Shown: in pieces, positions 1 to 8,275 of the stretch | Position numbering within the stretch: the first letter of the stretch is position 1 | Layout of the letters: every line of letters starts with the position of its first letter | Assembly (NCBI GenBank): GCA_964236735.1 | Contig: CAXSFM010000038.1 | Span: 1-16,056, forward strand | DNA length: 16,056 nucleotides | Source: JAIVJG01 sp964236735 | GTDB lineage: Bacteria; Acidobacteriota; Blastocatellia; Pyrinomonadales; Pyrinomonadaceae | Reading direction: 5' to 3' | Notes under the pieces: model-generated | What the model was told of the DNA's origin: nothing | The model's database searches: none | The model's input: only the letters and a program-made list of their open reading frames with translations | Program-made: the position numbers and the translations under genes

Positions 1-2
1 CT

Positions 3-2153
3 TGCCCTTCACTGACCAAGTTCAAAAGTTGCACTTACAAGTTGAATTCAAGAAAATACATTGTACTCAAATCTACACTTAAAAAGCTGGCTGAGTATTA
101 TCCCGGCGTGCATGAGTTGATACCAAGTCAATCCTATTTCGATGCTGTCGGCAGGGTCTCGCCGTACAATTACGATGGCAAAGCTCTTAGCTATGACGAG
201 GCTATGGAGTTGCTCGACACGCAATTTCAGACTAGCCATCCGGGAACTGCTAGCCGAAGTTTTCATAGTCTCTCTAAGCAGGACGATTGGCGCAATGACA
301 CATCGGGCATAGAGTATCATCACCTATTCGGGATCAGGAGAACCGCAGACACTATTGGAACAGTAGTCGCCAAAAACGTACAAGTTTGCGCTAAATCCAG
401 CGTCTGCACGACCAGACGCATTTTTGATACCTTACCAATCACAGGTGACGGGACTGTGCCAACATTCAGCGCTAGACGTGTGTTAGGCAGCATTAATCTA
501 AATGCCCCAAATGTGACTTTGGCTAACGGCAATCTTAAAGGATTTAGTTGTAGCAACGGGTGTGATGAAAATCTTCATCCAGTCGATCACACTGGATTAG
601 TAAATAACCCTGATGTTCAAGCCGAAGTCATACGCATATTGCTGTCACCTCTGCAATCTCAAACTCAGGGTATTACTGAAACACTAGACCAAACGACTGC
701 AGATGACATTTCGGAGCCAGAAGCCCAACCAGCATACTATCTGAGAGTGATTGGTGCGTCATCAGGAACGGTGCAAGACAGTTCAGGCAATATCACTAAT
801 CCTCTGAGTGACCCGCCGGATGCTAATGTACCAAGTGTTACATCCTATGGTTTAGGCGTTAAGTCTTTTCTCGCTATTATGCCAGTTGACCAAACCTACA
901 CCATTACCTTACGGACTGACGTAACTCCGATGATGATTGATCTTACTGAAGGGACGGACGCTACCACGACTCGGGCGATTCGCTACCAAGACTTATCACT
1001 TCCGGCTGGCGTCACCGCAATCCTAAAAATCACTCCACAAGGTGTCGAATCTCTTAAATATGACGGTGACGGTGACGGTACTTTTGAAACAACCATATCA
1101 CCCAGTGTTTCTGTAGCTGGTACTACCGCCCAAGACACGGAACCGCCGACGGTCAGCATCAGCGCGGCGACGCAGCAGAGTGCGCTACTTGTTACGGTCA
1201 TCGCTGCTGATGCCGGATCGGGAGTTAAAGGCATTTTCTACTCACTGGACGGCATGAGCTTTCAGCCGTACACAGCACCCGTCAGCGTTAACCCTAATCA
1301 AGGGACAGTCGTTTATGCTTTTGCCGACGATAACGTAGCCAATCGCTCCAGCCTCATTACTTACTACCCGTCCGCCACAGGTAATCAGGTTGATAACGCG
1401 CAGTTCTTCGTCCGCCAGCATTACCTCGACTTCCTCAACCGCGAGCCTGATGCGTCGGGGCTTGCCTTCTGGACTAATGAGATTACTTCCTGCGCGAGCA
1501 ACGCACAGTGCCAAGACGTGAAGCGCATTAACGTCAGCGCGGCCTACTTCCTCTCGATTGAGTTTCAGCAGACGGGCTATCTGGCATACCGCGCGTATAA
1601 GGCCGCCTACGGCAACATACAGGGCAAGCCCGTGCCCATCACACGCGACGAGATGCTATCCGACATGCAGCAGATCGGGCAGGGGATAGTCGTCGGCGTC
1701 GGCGATTGGGAGCAGCGTCTGGAGCAGAATAAGCGAGCCTTCTTCGATCAGCTAGTCACGCGCGAGCGGTTTACTACTTTGTACCCGCAGACAATGACGC
1801 CTGAGCAGTTCGTGGATGCTCTGAACGCAAATGCCGGAGGTGCGCTCTCACAGGCGGAGCGCGATGCGCTGGTGAGCGACCTCAAGAGCAACGTGAAGAC
1901 TCGCGCGCAGGTCTTACGGGCGGTGGCTGAAGACGCTGACCTCACACGGGCGGAGACTAACAAAGCCTTTGTGCTCATGCAGTACTTCGGATATTTACGA
2001 CGCAACCCCGACGACCTGCCGGATACGAATTTTGGGGGCTGGCAGTTCTGGCTCTCAAAGCTCGACCAGTTCAACGGCGACTTCGTCAAGGCCGAGATGG
2101 TCAAGGCGTTTCTCTCTTCGACTGAATACAGACAGAGATTTTCCCCGAACTAA
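3..2153 (+). CDS. LCAT-like alpha/beta hydrolase with Ig-like segment and C-terminal DUF4214 module, 5'-partial
   Basis: The reading frame is open to the left window edge, so the gene probably starts upstream; a TTG at 42 has no ribosome site. Counting from that TTG, YPGVHELIPS (residues ~20-29), GDGTVP (135-140) and VDHTGLVNNPDV (~181-192) match the end of lecithin:cholesterol acyltransferase-like hydrolases. D136 and H183 would be the catalytic acid and base, and the nucleophile serine would lie outside the window. A less recognisable stretch with a DGDGDG run follows, then an Ig-like/FlgD-like segment (DTEPPTVSIS onward, ~365-440). Residues ~450-703 form a DUF4214 module of the kind seen at the C-terminus of extracellular acidobacterial proteins. 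The product is probably secreted, acting on acyl esters or lipids (family inference). Codons are AT-rich up to about nt 1135 and GC-rich afterwards, suggesting a composite gene. The stop is followed immediately by a dehydrogenase remnant. Confidence 0.75.
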   Translation, partial: CPSLTKFKSCTYKLNSRKYIVLKSTLKKLAEYYPGVHELIPSQSYFDAVGRVSPYNYDGKALSYDEAMELLDTQFQTSHPGTASRSFHSLSKQDDWRNDTSGIEYHHLFGIRRTADTIGTVVAKNVQVCAKSSVCTTRRIFDTLPITGDGTVPTFSARRVLGSINLNAPNVTLANGNLKGFSCSNGCDENLHPVDHTGLVNNPDVQAEVIRILLSPLQSQTQGITETLDQTTADDISEPEAQPAYYLRVIGASSGTVQDSSGNITNPLSDPPDANVPSVTSYGLGVKSFLAIMPVDQTYTITLRTDVTPMMIDLTEGTDATTTRAIRYQDLSLPAGVTAILKITPQGVESLKYDGDGDGTFETTISPSVSVAGTTAQDTEPPTVSISAATQQSALLVTVIAADAGSGVKGIFYSLDGMSFQPYTAPVSVNPNQGTVVYAFADDNVANRSSLITYYPSATGNQVDNAQFFVRQHYLDFLNREPDASGLAFWTNEITSCASNAQCQDVKRINVSAAYFLSIEFQQTGYLAYRAYKAAYGNIQGKPVPITRDEMLSDMQQIGQGIVVGVGDWEQRLEQNKRAFFDQLVTRERFTTLYPQTMTPEQFVDALNANAGGALSQAERDALVSDLKSNVKTRAQVLRAVAEDADLTRAETNKAFVLMQYFGYLRRNPDDLPDTNFGGWQFWLSKLDQFNGDFVKAEMVKAFLSSTEYRQRFSPN
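1062..1079 (+). repeat. Three tandem GACGGT hexamers coding for DGDGDG
   Basis: Three perfect copies of GACGGT lie in frame inside the hydrolase/DUF4214 gene and give an acidic DGDGDG run. Such runs often bind calcium in secreted proteins, and short repeats of this kind can change length by slippage. Function here is inferred. Confidence 0.6.
1383..2150 (+). repeat. DUF4214 coding module, copy 1
   Basis: This stretch is clearly related at DNA and protein level to 4173-4921. Shared blocks include AQFFVR, YLDFLNREPD, AFWTN, ITSC, VKRINVSAA and FLSIEFQQTG, and both copies end in VKAFLSSTEYRQRF or VKAFLSSSEYRQRF. The cytosines of the SC...AQC pair are conserved as cysteines in both. The two copies form a direct repeat about 2.8 kb apart at the ends of two otherwise unrelated genes. 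Confidence 0.85.
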
Positions 2154-2154
2154 A

Positions 2155-2226
2155 GTTACGCGCGACATCGGCGGCACGGCGCACACGATGGAGTTCGCCG
2201 AGGCCGTCATCGCCGAGATGGCATAG
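2155..2226 (+). pseudogene. 3' remnant of an isocitrate/isopropylmalate dehydrogenase gene
   Basis: This frame reads VTRDIGGTAHTMEFAEAVIA followed by EMA and a TAG stop. It strongly resembles the C-terminal end of NAD(P)-dependent isocitrate/isopropylmalate dehydrogenases, whose tails carry a (D)xGGTA.T.EF..AVI pattern. Only about 24 codons remain; nothing upstream in the frame is dehydrogenase-like, because that DNA encodes the DUF4214 protein in another frame. Codons are GC-rich like the core of the window. It begins one base after the upstream TAA stop at 2151-2153. The likeliest reading is a resident gene whose 5' part was replaced by incoming DNA. The assignment rests on a short motif recognised from memory. 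Confidence 0.6.
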
Positions 2227-2572
2227 CATCGTTGAGGGATGAAGTTGGCAAGCGCGGTTTTTGAGCGTTCGCATTTCTTCATTCACATCTTCGTTATTGA
2301 CATGTTTTATCCGCCGCCGGAAATTCCTTGACAGTCTCCGGCTAACCTCATAGATTCTTGTCCGCTCTCAAGTTGAAATTTTCGTTTCGCCAACTCGCTT
2401 CCGGCTCTGAAGCCCTGTGGAGTTTGTTCGGGCAAGTGTTATTGCTCGCCGCAGAAAAATTTCACTCCCCGTAACTTGTTCGCCTCGCACATCCGTTGCC
2501 TGTTCGCATGGCACAGAAAATCAGCGCGCCAATGTCTATTAACAAACTGTTTTGAAGTGAAGGAGAACTCGT
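2227..2572. other. Intergenic region with promoter and long leader
   Basis: This gap of about 345 bases has no convincing gene; short frames crossing it lack ribosome sites and codon bias. It holds a good sigma-70-type promoter (2328-2356), a weaker TTGACA at 2297-2302 without a clear -10 partner, and an AGGAG ribosome site at 2561-2565. The transcript from the promoter would have a leader of about 210 nucleotides. I see no recognisable riboswitch in it. Confidence 0.5.
2328..2356 (+). promoter_or_regulatory. Sigma-70-like promoter for the TIGR03118/DUF4214 gene
   Basis: A perfect TTGACA (2328-2333) is separated by 17 bases from TAGATT (2351-2356), a 4/6 match to the -10 consensus. It points at the gene starting at 2573, with transcription expected near 2363. 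Confidence 0.55.
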
Positions 2573-4924
2573 ATGCTTCGCCAACATGCTTTATCGCATC
2601 GCTCCAGAAAGACGGTCAGTCTGCTGCTGGCCTTGATGTTGATCTGCTTGATGCTGCCGACTGTTTCGTCGTCCGCTGCGGCAACAACACGTCGCAGCCG
2701 CGCCGCCGCGACCGCACCGCAGGAGGCGCAGATACCCGTCATCTCGCCCGGCTCGGCTTACCGCCAGACGAACCTCGTCTCGGACATCCCCGGCTTCGCG
2801 CCCGTCCAAGACCCGCTGCTCGTCAATCCTTGGGGCATCTCGATGACTGCGACCAGTCCTTTCTGGGTCGCCAACAACGGCACGAGCACGACGCAACTTT
2901 TGCGCGGCGACGTATCGGGCAGTCCCTTCGTTCTCAACGCCAGCCCGCAGACCGTGACCATTCCCGGCGGGTTGCCGACGGGCACGGTCGCGAACCCCTC
3001 GACGACCGACTTCGTCCTGCCCGGCGCATGTGCCAGTGCGCCCTGCACGGCGCGTTTCCTCTTCGCGTCAATCACGGGCAACATCACGGGCTGGAATCCG
3101 AACGCACCGGCGGCGGGTTCGACGACTGCGATCACCGCCGCGAGCCAGCCCGGCCACGTTTACACCGGCCTCGCCGTCGCCAACAACGGCACGAACCATC
3201 TCTACGCGGCAGACTTCGCCAACGGCAAGATTGATGTCTTCGACAGCAGTTTCGCCTTGCAGTCAGCCGCCAGCTTCCCCTTCGCCGACCCGACTATCCC
3301 GACGACATCCGGGAACACTTACCACGCTTACAACATTCAAGCCATCGGCGGCTCGCTCTACGTCACCTACGCGAAGGTCGGCACGGACGGGCACGACGAG
3401 GCGGGCATCGGCAACGGCTTCGTCCGCCGTTTCAACACCAACGGCGTCCGCGACCTGACGTTCGGCATCAACAACGGCGCGCTCAATTCGCCATGGGGTC
3501 TGGTCATCGCGCCCGCCTCTTTCGGCATCTTCGGCGGCGCGCTGCTCGTCGGCAACTTCGGTGAAGGCAATCCGAGCGTCCACGCCTTCAACCCGACGAC
3601 CGGCGCGTTCCTCGGCACGCTCCAAAACGAAAACGGCGACGGCATCGTGATTGACGAGCTTTGGGCGCTCGCGTTCGGCAACGGCGGCAACGGCGGCGAC
3701 GTGAACACGCTCTACTTCTCCTCCGGCCCTGCCAATGAGGAGCATGGACTCTTCGGCAAGATTAACCCGACGACCGCCTCGGCTACCTCGCTCGTGCAGT
3801 TCTCATCAGATTCCTTCGTCATCGGCGAGGGCAGCGGGCACATTGATGTCACCGTCACGCGCTCCGGCGACGCTTCGGGCAGCGCGTCGGTCAACTACAA
3901 CACCTTCGACGAGTCGAGCGTCGGCCACGCCTCGCAAAAGAGCGACTATGAAATCGCGCTCGGCAAAGTCACCTTCGCCCCCGGCGAGACCTCGAAGACA
4001 TTCCGTGTCCTGATCATCAACGACAGCTTCGTGGAGCCGACGGCTGTGCCGGGCATTGAGACTGTTAACCTTGCGCTCTCGAACCCGACGGGCGCGGGCG
4101 TCGGGTTGGGTAGCCCGAACGTCGCGAATATTTCAATCACGGACAACGACTTGACGCCGCCAACCACGAACCCGGTTGACGACGCGCAGTTCTTCGTCCG
4201 CGCGCAGTATCTGGATTTCCTCAACCGCGAGCCTGATTCGGCGGGCTTCGCCTTCTGGACGAATCAGATTACGTCCTGCGGCGCGGACGCACAGTGCATC
4301 GCCGTCAAACGCATCAACGTCTCGGCGGCCTTCTTCCTCTCGATTGAATTTCAGCAGACGGGAATGCTCGTCTATCTGACGGACAAAGCCGCCTTCGGTA
4401 ACACTCCTTTGATCGGCACGCCCGTCCCCGTCCTCTACGGCCAGTTCGAGCGCGATACGCAGTCCATTCAGCAGAACTTCGTCTTCGGCACGTCCGGCGC
4501 GGACGCGCAGCTTGAAGCGAACAAGCAGGCGTTTTTCAACGACTTCATCACGCGACCGGATTTTCTCGCCCGGTACAGCGCGCTCACCAATCTCCAATAC
4601 GTTGACGCTTTGATCGCCAATACCGGCGTGACCTTCACGACGGCAGAACACGACGCGCTCGTCAACGGACTCGGTGCCGCAACCGAGACGCGCGCGACCG
4701 TGCTCAGGAAAGTGGCTGAGAAACAATCTTTCTCTCAAGCGGAGTTCAACCGCGCGTTCGTCCTGATGGAATATTTCGGCTACCTGCGTCGCGACCCGGA
4801 TACCGCCGGATACAACTTCTGGCTCAACAAGCTCAACTCCTTTAGCGGTAACTTCGTGCAGGCCGAGATGGTCAAAGCCTTCCTCTCGTCGAGCGAGTAT
4901 CGCCAACGCTTCGGCCCGAGCTAG
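2573..4924 (+). CDS. Secreted TIGR03118-family beta-propeller protein with Calx-beta and DUF4214 domains
   Basis: The 783-residue product starts at an ATG with AGGAG seven bases upstream. Residues 1-37 are a signal peptide: basic SHRSRK, a hydrophobic stretch around LLLALMLICLMLP, then small residues. Residues ~62-395 match the TIGR03118 family, an NHL-like propeller, with NLVSDIPG, LVNPWGIS, FWVANNGT, AVANNGTNHLYAADF and NSPWGLVIAP. Residues ~402-528 form a Calx-beta domain (SFVIGEGSG, VTVTRSGDA, YEIALGKVTFAPGETSKTF, ITDND). Residues ~534-783 are a DUF4214 module very similar to that of the upstream gene. No catalytic residues are evident; it is probably an extracellular or cell-surface protein, perhaps adhesive or calcium-dependent through Calx-beta (inference). 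It appears monocistronic, with its own promoter and a strong terminator at 4994-5047. Confidence 0.9.
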   Translation: MLRQHALSHRSRKTVSLLLALMLICLMLPTVSSSAAATTRRSRAAATAPQEAQIPVISPGSAYRQTNLVSDIPGFAPVQDPLLVNPWGISMTATSPFWVANNGTSTTQLLRGDVSGSPFVLNASPQTVTIPGGLPTGTVANPSTTDFVLPGACASAPCTARFLFASITGNITGWNPNAPAAGSTTAITAASQPGHVYTGLAVANNGTNHLYAADFANGKIDVFDSSFALQSAASFPFADPTIPTTSGNTYHAYNIQAIGGSLYVTYAKVGTDGHDEAGIGNGFVRRFNTNGVRDLTFGINNGALNSPWGLVIAPASFGIFGGALLVGNFGEGNPSVHAFNPTTGAFLGTLQNENGDGIVIDELWALAFGNGGNGGDVNTLYFSSGPANEEHGLFGKINPTTASATSLVQFSSDSFVIGEGSGHIDVTVTRSGDASGSASVNYNTFDESSVGHASQKSDYEIALGKVTFAPGETSKTFRVLIINDSFVEPTAVPGIETVNLALSNPTGAGVGLGSPNVANISITDNDLTPPTTNPVDDAQFFVRAQYLDFLNREPDSAGFAFWTNQITSCGADAQCIAVKRINVSAAFFLSIEFQQTGMLVYLTDKAAFGNTPLIGTPVPVLYGQFERDTQSIQQNFVFGTSGADAQLEANKQAFFNDFITRPDFLARYSALTNLQYVDALIANTGVTFTTAEHDALVNGLGAATETRATVLRKVAEKQSFSQAEFNRAFVLMEYFGYLRRDPDTAGYNFWLNKLNSFSGNFVQAEMVKAFLSSSEYRQRFGPS
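4173..4921 (+). repeat. DUF4214 coding module, copy 2
   Basis: Homologous to 1383-2150 with long identical DNA stretches, for example CTCAACCGCGAGCCTGAT in both. The linker before it (NPVDDAQFF versus NQVDNAQFF) is also shared, so the homology starts a few residues before the domain. Confidence 0.85.
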
Positions 4925-4993
4925 AGACAAGCCGCCGTCACTCTTTCAACTCGCGGCAACGGCGCGGCTGAAAAATTACGGCGACAAACAATC

Positions 4994-5047
4994 GAAGGCC
5001 GCGCGCATTCAACTTACTCAGTTGAATGCGCGCGGCCTTCATTTTTA
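4994..5047 (+). terminator. Strong intrinsic terminator between convergent genes
   Basis: A perfect 20-base inverted repeat (4994-5013 with 5021-5040; arm GAAGGCCGCGCGCATTCAAC) encloses a 7-base loop and is followed by ATTTTTAT on the plus strand. It ends the gene stopping at 4924. It probably also blocks transcription of the convergent protease gene, although the T-tract on that strand is poor. Confidence 0.85.
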
Positions 5048-5093
5048 TCAAATGCCGGACGATGTGTAATCTAACGTGCGCTCGAACACGCTT

Positions 5094-8048
5094 CTACGCA
5101 ATCGGCGCGGTCTCGCCATCTTGAACTGTCCCCGCCGTGTCTCCGGCCAGCACGATGGTCAGGTGGTCGGGGCGAAAGTGTTTGCGAATCGCCGCGTTCA
5201 CTTCATCAATTGTCACGGCTTCGATGAGTTGCGCGAAGCGGTCTATGTAGTCCGCGCCGAGATTGTAAAACTCCGCGTTCCAGAGCGCGGCTGCGATTCC
5301 CCCGTTCGTCGAGAGAGAGACTTTGAACGAACCGATGGCGGAAGACTTCTCGTCTGCGAGTTCAACGTCGCGCACGCCCGTCTCCACGTAGTCGCGCAGC
5401 ACTTCGAGCGTGGAAGCTATCGCGCGCTCGACGTTGTCTGGATTCACAGAGACGGCGATGTACCATGGCCCCGCCGCCAGCGTCGGCGCGCGAAAGCGCG
5501 AGGCGATGCCGTAGGTCAAGCCCTCCACGTCGCGCACCTGAAGCCCAAGCCGCGACGAGAGCGTTGATTCGCCGAGCGCGCGATTGGCGAGCAGCGCGGC
5601 GTAGTAATCTTCCGCATCGCGCCGGAGCGGGACGGCAGAGCCGAGCAGAATGTCCACGCTCGCCTTGTCCGCGATGACGACAGCTTCGCGCCGCGCGCCC
5701 GTCTGCATGTCAGGGTCAGTGACCTCAAGAGCGACGCTCTCATCCCGTCCCTCGAACGTCTCGAAGGCTTGACGAAATTGCCGCGCCGCTTCGTCCGCGC
5801 GCACATCGCCAGAGACAGTCAGCACCAACGTCCGTCCGCCGTAATACTTTTCATAAAATTCGCGCACGTCCCTTGTCGTGATGGAGGCGATGCTTTCGAC
5901 CAGTCGCTCGCCCGCGTGCGTGTAAAAGGGATTGGCCTCGTCGTAGATGAGTTGGGTGAAACGCTCGTAGGCGCGCAGGCGCGTGTCCGACTGTTGCTCC
6001 TGAATCGCCGCGACGGTCTGCTGCTTCAACTTCTCCAACTCGTCCGCGGGAAAGATTGGCGCGCGCAATTCTTCGGCGAGCGTTTCGATGAGCATGGAAA
6101 AATCTTTGGCGAGCGAGCGCCCGCCAATCTGCATGGCGAAAGCGTCTGCGGAAAAGTCGAGTTCCGCGCCGACATCTTCGAGCCCTCGCGCCAGTTCGAG
6201 CTTGCTGCGCTTTTGCGTCCCGCGCTCCAGCATCTTCGCTGTGATGCGCGCCAGACCCGGCTTGTCGCGCGGCTCGAAATGCGAACCCGCGCGCAGGCTG
6301 CCGCGCAGGGAGACTATCGGCGTCGCGCTGTTTTCCAGCACGAGCAAAGTCGCGCCCGTCTCCAACTCGATGCGCGCGACACGAGACGCGAAGTTCGTCA
6401 GCCCGCCATCCCTCTCAGGCGTCACCACCGCGCTCGCCGCATCGGACGACTTCACTTTATGCGCGTCCATCGAATCATCAACGGCGTGCTGCTTCTCTCC
6501 CGTCGTTATCTCCGCCGGCGTTGTTGTCGCCGATGCCAACGTCTCCGGCTTTTCCTCCGGCTCGTGTTGATACTTCCAACCGTGCGGCCTCTGCACACTC
6601 AAACTCTTGTTCGCAGCCGCGCGGTCGCCGTTCTTCGCAGTCCCGCCATCAACGTTTGCTCCGCCGCCCGCCAACGCCGATGCCGCGCTCTGCTTCGGAA
6701 TGAAAAGGCCGACGGTGCGATTGTCTTCCGTCAAATATTCGTGCGCGACGCGGCGCACGTCGCCGGGCGTGACGCGCGAAATGTTCACCGCATAGTCTTT
6801 ATAAAAACGCCAGTCGGCGACGGCCTCAGCCTCGGATATTTGCATGGCGATGTTGGACGTGCCGTCGCGCCCGTAGGCTTCGTGCGCGATAATCTGTCCC
6901 TTCGCACGCTCGACTTCTTCCGCCGTCATCTCATCCTCCGCGACGCGCGAAACTTCGGCGAGAATAATTTCCTCGACCTGCTGCGGCGTCACGTTCGGAG
7001 CGACCGTCGCGTAGATGCTGAAGAGGCCGGGGTCACGAAACTGATCCGCGCGCGCCTCGATGCTGACGGCTAACTCGGTCTCGACGAGCGCCTGATACAG
7101 GCGGCTCGTGATGCCGCCCGCGAGTGCGATGGAAAGCGTCGTCAGCGCATAAGTGTCGTTCTGCTGCGCGTGCTCATCGCTTGTTGCGCGTGCAGCCAAC
7201 TCCGCGTTTGAGAGCACGTTCAACTGTCCGAGAGCCGCCGGCGTGCGAAACGAAACTTGCACGAGCGGCAATTCGCCCGCGCGCCGCACCACAAGGCGTC
7301 GCTCGCCCTCCTGCTTCGGCTCGTCCGTATAAACTTCGGGGATCGCTGTATCGCTCGACGTGTGCGCGCCGAAATATTTCAAGACCAACTCAAGCGCGCG
7401 CGCCGTCTCGAAGTCGCCGACGACAATCGCCGTCGCGTTGTTCGGATGATAGAACGTGTCGTAGAACTCTTTGAGCCGTGCAGTCGGCACATGTTCCACG
7501 TCCGCGCGCCAGCCGATAGTCGGATGATGATAAGGATGCTCGCGAAAGGCCGTCGCATAGACCGCTTCATCGAGAACGAGCAGCGGCTCGTTCTGCCCGC
7601 GCTCAAGCTCGTTGCGAACTACGGTCATTTCGGATTGACGGTCGGCGTCAGCGATGAAGGAGTTTCGCATCCGGTCGGCTTCGAGGCGGATGGCGAGTTC
7701 GAGTTGGTCGGACGGCACGGTCTCGAAATAATTCGTGCGGTCGTACCACGTCGTCGCGTTGTAGTCCGCGCCGATCTTCTGGAGCGTGGCGGCAATCTGC
7801 GTGTTGCGTTCTTTGTTGAAGGTCGGCGTGCCTTTGAACAGCATGTGTTCGAGCAGGTGCGTCGAGCCGGTGTGACCCACCGCCTCGTTGCGCGAGCCGA
7901 CTTTGTAGAGCACCAGAAACGTCACGACCGGCGCGACGCGATTCTCCACGAGCAACAGCTTGAGTCCATTCGCCAGCTTGTACTCGCGGATGCCTCCCTC
8001 TTCGGCAACGAACTCGACGCGCACATCAGATGTCTGTTCTCTCTGCAC
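5094..8048 (-). CDS. Tandem M16-family zinc metallopeptidase (insulinase/pitrilysin type)
   Basis: The chosen start is the GTG at 8048, nine bases downstream of AGGAGAG, giving 984 residues. The frame continues to a TTG at 8165, but that start has no ribosome site and adds an unlikely N-terminus. Residues ~15-450 form the active M16 unit: the HLLEH zinc motif (H64, E67, H68), the third ligand E147 in NELERG, and SRLYQALVE in its second half. Residues ~455-545 are a low-complexity linker rich in Ala, Thr, Lys and Glu. Residues ~550-984 form a second M16 unit in which the zinc motif is degenerate (GLARITAKMLERGT) while the later LTYGIASRF segment is kept, so it is structural. Such proteins degrade peptides or misfolded proteins, often in the periplasm. 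No signal peptide is visible with this start, which is unusual for periplasmic homologues. It is transcribed divergently from the gene at 8276. Confidence 0.93.
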   Translation of the reverse strand: MQREQTSDVRVEFVAEEGGIREYKLANGLKLLLVENRVAPVVTFLVLYKVGSRNEAVGHTGSTHLLEHMLFKGTPTFNKERNTQIAATLQKIGADYNATTWYDRTNYFETVPSDQLELAIRLEADRMRNSFIADADRQSEMTVVRNELERGQNEPLLVLDEAVYATAFREHPYHHPTIGWRADVEHVPTARLKEFYDTFYHPNNATAIVVGDFETARALELVLKYFGAHTSSDTAIPEVYTDEPKQEGERRLVVRRAGELPLVQVSFRTPAALGQLNVLSNAELAARATSDEHAQQNDTYALTTLSIALAGGITSRLYQALVETELAVSIEARADQFRDPGLFSIYATVAPNVTPQQVEEIILAEVSRVAEDEMTAEEVERAKGQIIAHEAYGRDGTSNIAMQISEAEAVADWRFYKDYAVNISRVTPGDVRRVAHEYLTEDNRTVGLFIPKQSAASALAGGGANVDGGTAKNGDRAAANKSLSVQRPHGWKYQHEPEEKPETLASATTTPAEITTGEKQHAVDDSMDAHKVKSSDAASAVVTPERDGGLTNFASRVARIELETGATLLVLENSATPIVSLRGSLRAGSHFEPRDKPGLARITAKMLERGTQKRSKLELARGLEDVGAELDFSADAFAMQIGGRSLAKDFSMLIETLAEELRAPIFPADELEKLKQQTVAAIQEQQSDTRLRAYERFTQLIYDEANPFYTHAGERLVESIASITTRDVREFYEKYYGGRTLVLTVSGDVRADEAARQFRQAFETFEGRDESVALEVTDPDMQTGARREAVVIADKASVDILLGSAVPLRRDAEDYYAALLANRALGESTLSSRLGLQVRDVEGLTYGIASRFRAPTLAAGPWYIAVSVNPDNVERAIASTLEVLRDYVETGVRDVELADEKSSAIGSFKVSLSTNGGIAAALWNAEFYNLGADYIDRFAQLIEAVTIDEVNAAIRKHFRPDHLTIVLAGDTAGTVQDGETAPIA

Positions 8049-8240
8049 TTCGTTTGACTCTCCTTCACTAAAAATCCACGCGCCGACGTACACCGAAACG
8101 CGCACACATAAAAATTTCGGCTGGAGTGTGAGATGCGACGGCGATGACAAAGTCCATCCTAACAAATCGCCTGTGGAGAGGGAATTTCAAACATAGTGAG
8201 TTGAAGAATGAAATGATTGTTGCTTTGCATCGCAAAGGAC

Positions 8241-8269
8241 TTGACAGTAATGCGATGACGGTGTATCGT
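8241..8269 (+). promoter_or_regulatory. Promoter placing transcription start at the ATG (leaderless mRNA)
   Basis: TTGACA (8241-8246) and TATCGT (8264-8269) are separated by exactly 17 bases. Transcription would begin about 7 bases after the -10, at the ATG at 8276, and no Shine-Dalgarno sequence precedes that ATG. The rest of the divergent 8049-8275 gap shows no clear promoter for the protease. Confidence 0.55.
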
Positions 8270-8275
8270 GCGCGC

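Noticed and set aside
42..44. TTG as the true start of the first gene
   Set aside because: The frame stays open to position 3, there is no ribosome site, and the nucleophile half of the hydrolase is missing, so the gene continues to the left.
2476..3234. Long arginine-rich frame overlapping the TIGR03118 gene
   Set aside because: It is a shadow of the real gene in GC-rich DNA: Arg-rich low-complexity translation and no ribosome site. The real frame has a signal peptide and named domains.
5769..7073. 434-residue plus-strand frame opposite the M16 protease
   Set aside because: It lies wholly antisense to a well-supported gene and its translation is an Arg/His/Ala-rich shadow without domains.
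8049..8165. N-terminal 39-residue extension of the M16 protease from a TTG at 8165
   Set aside because: No ribosome site at 8165, non-family sequence, and a strong AGGAGAG before the internal GTG at 8048.
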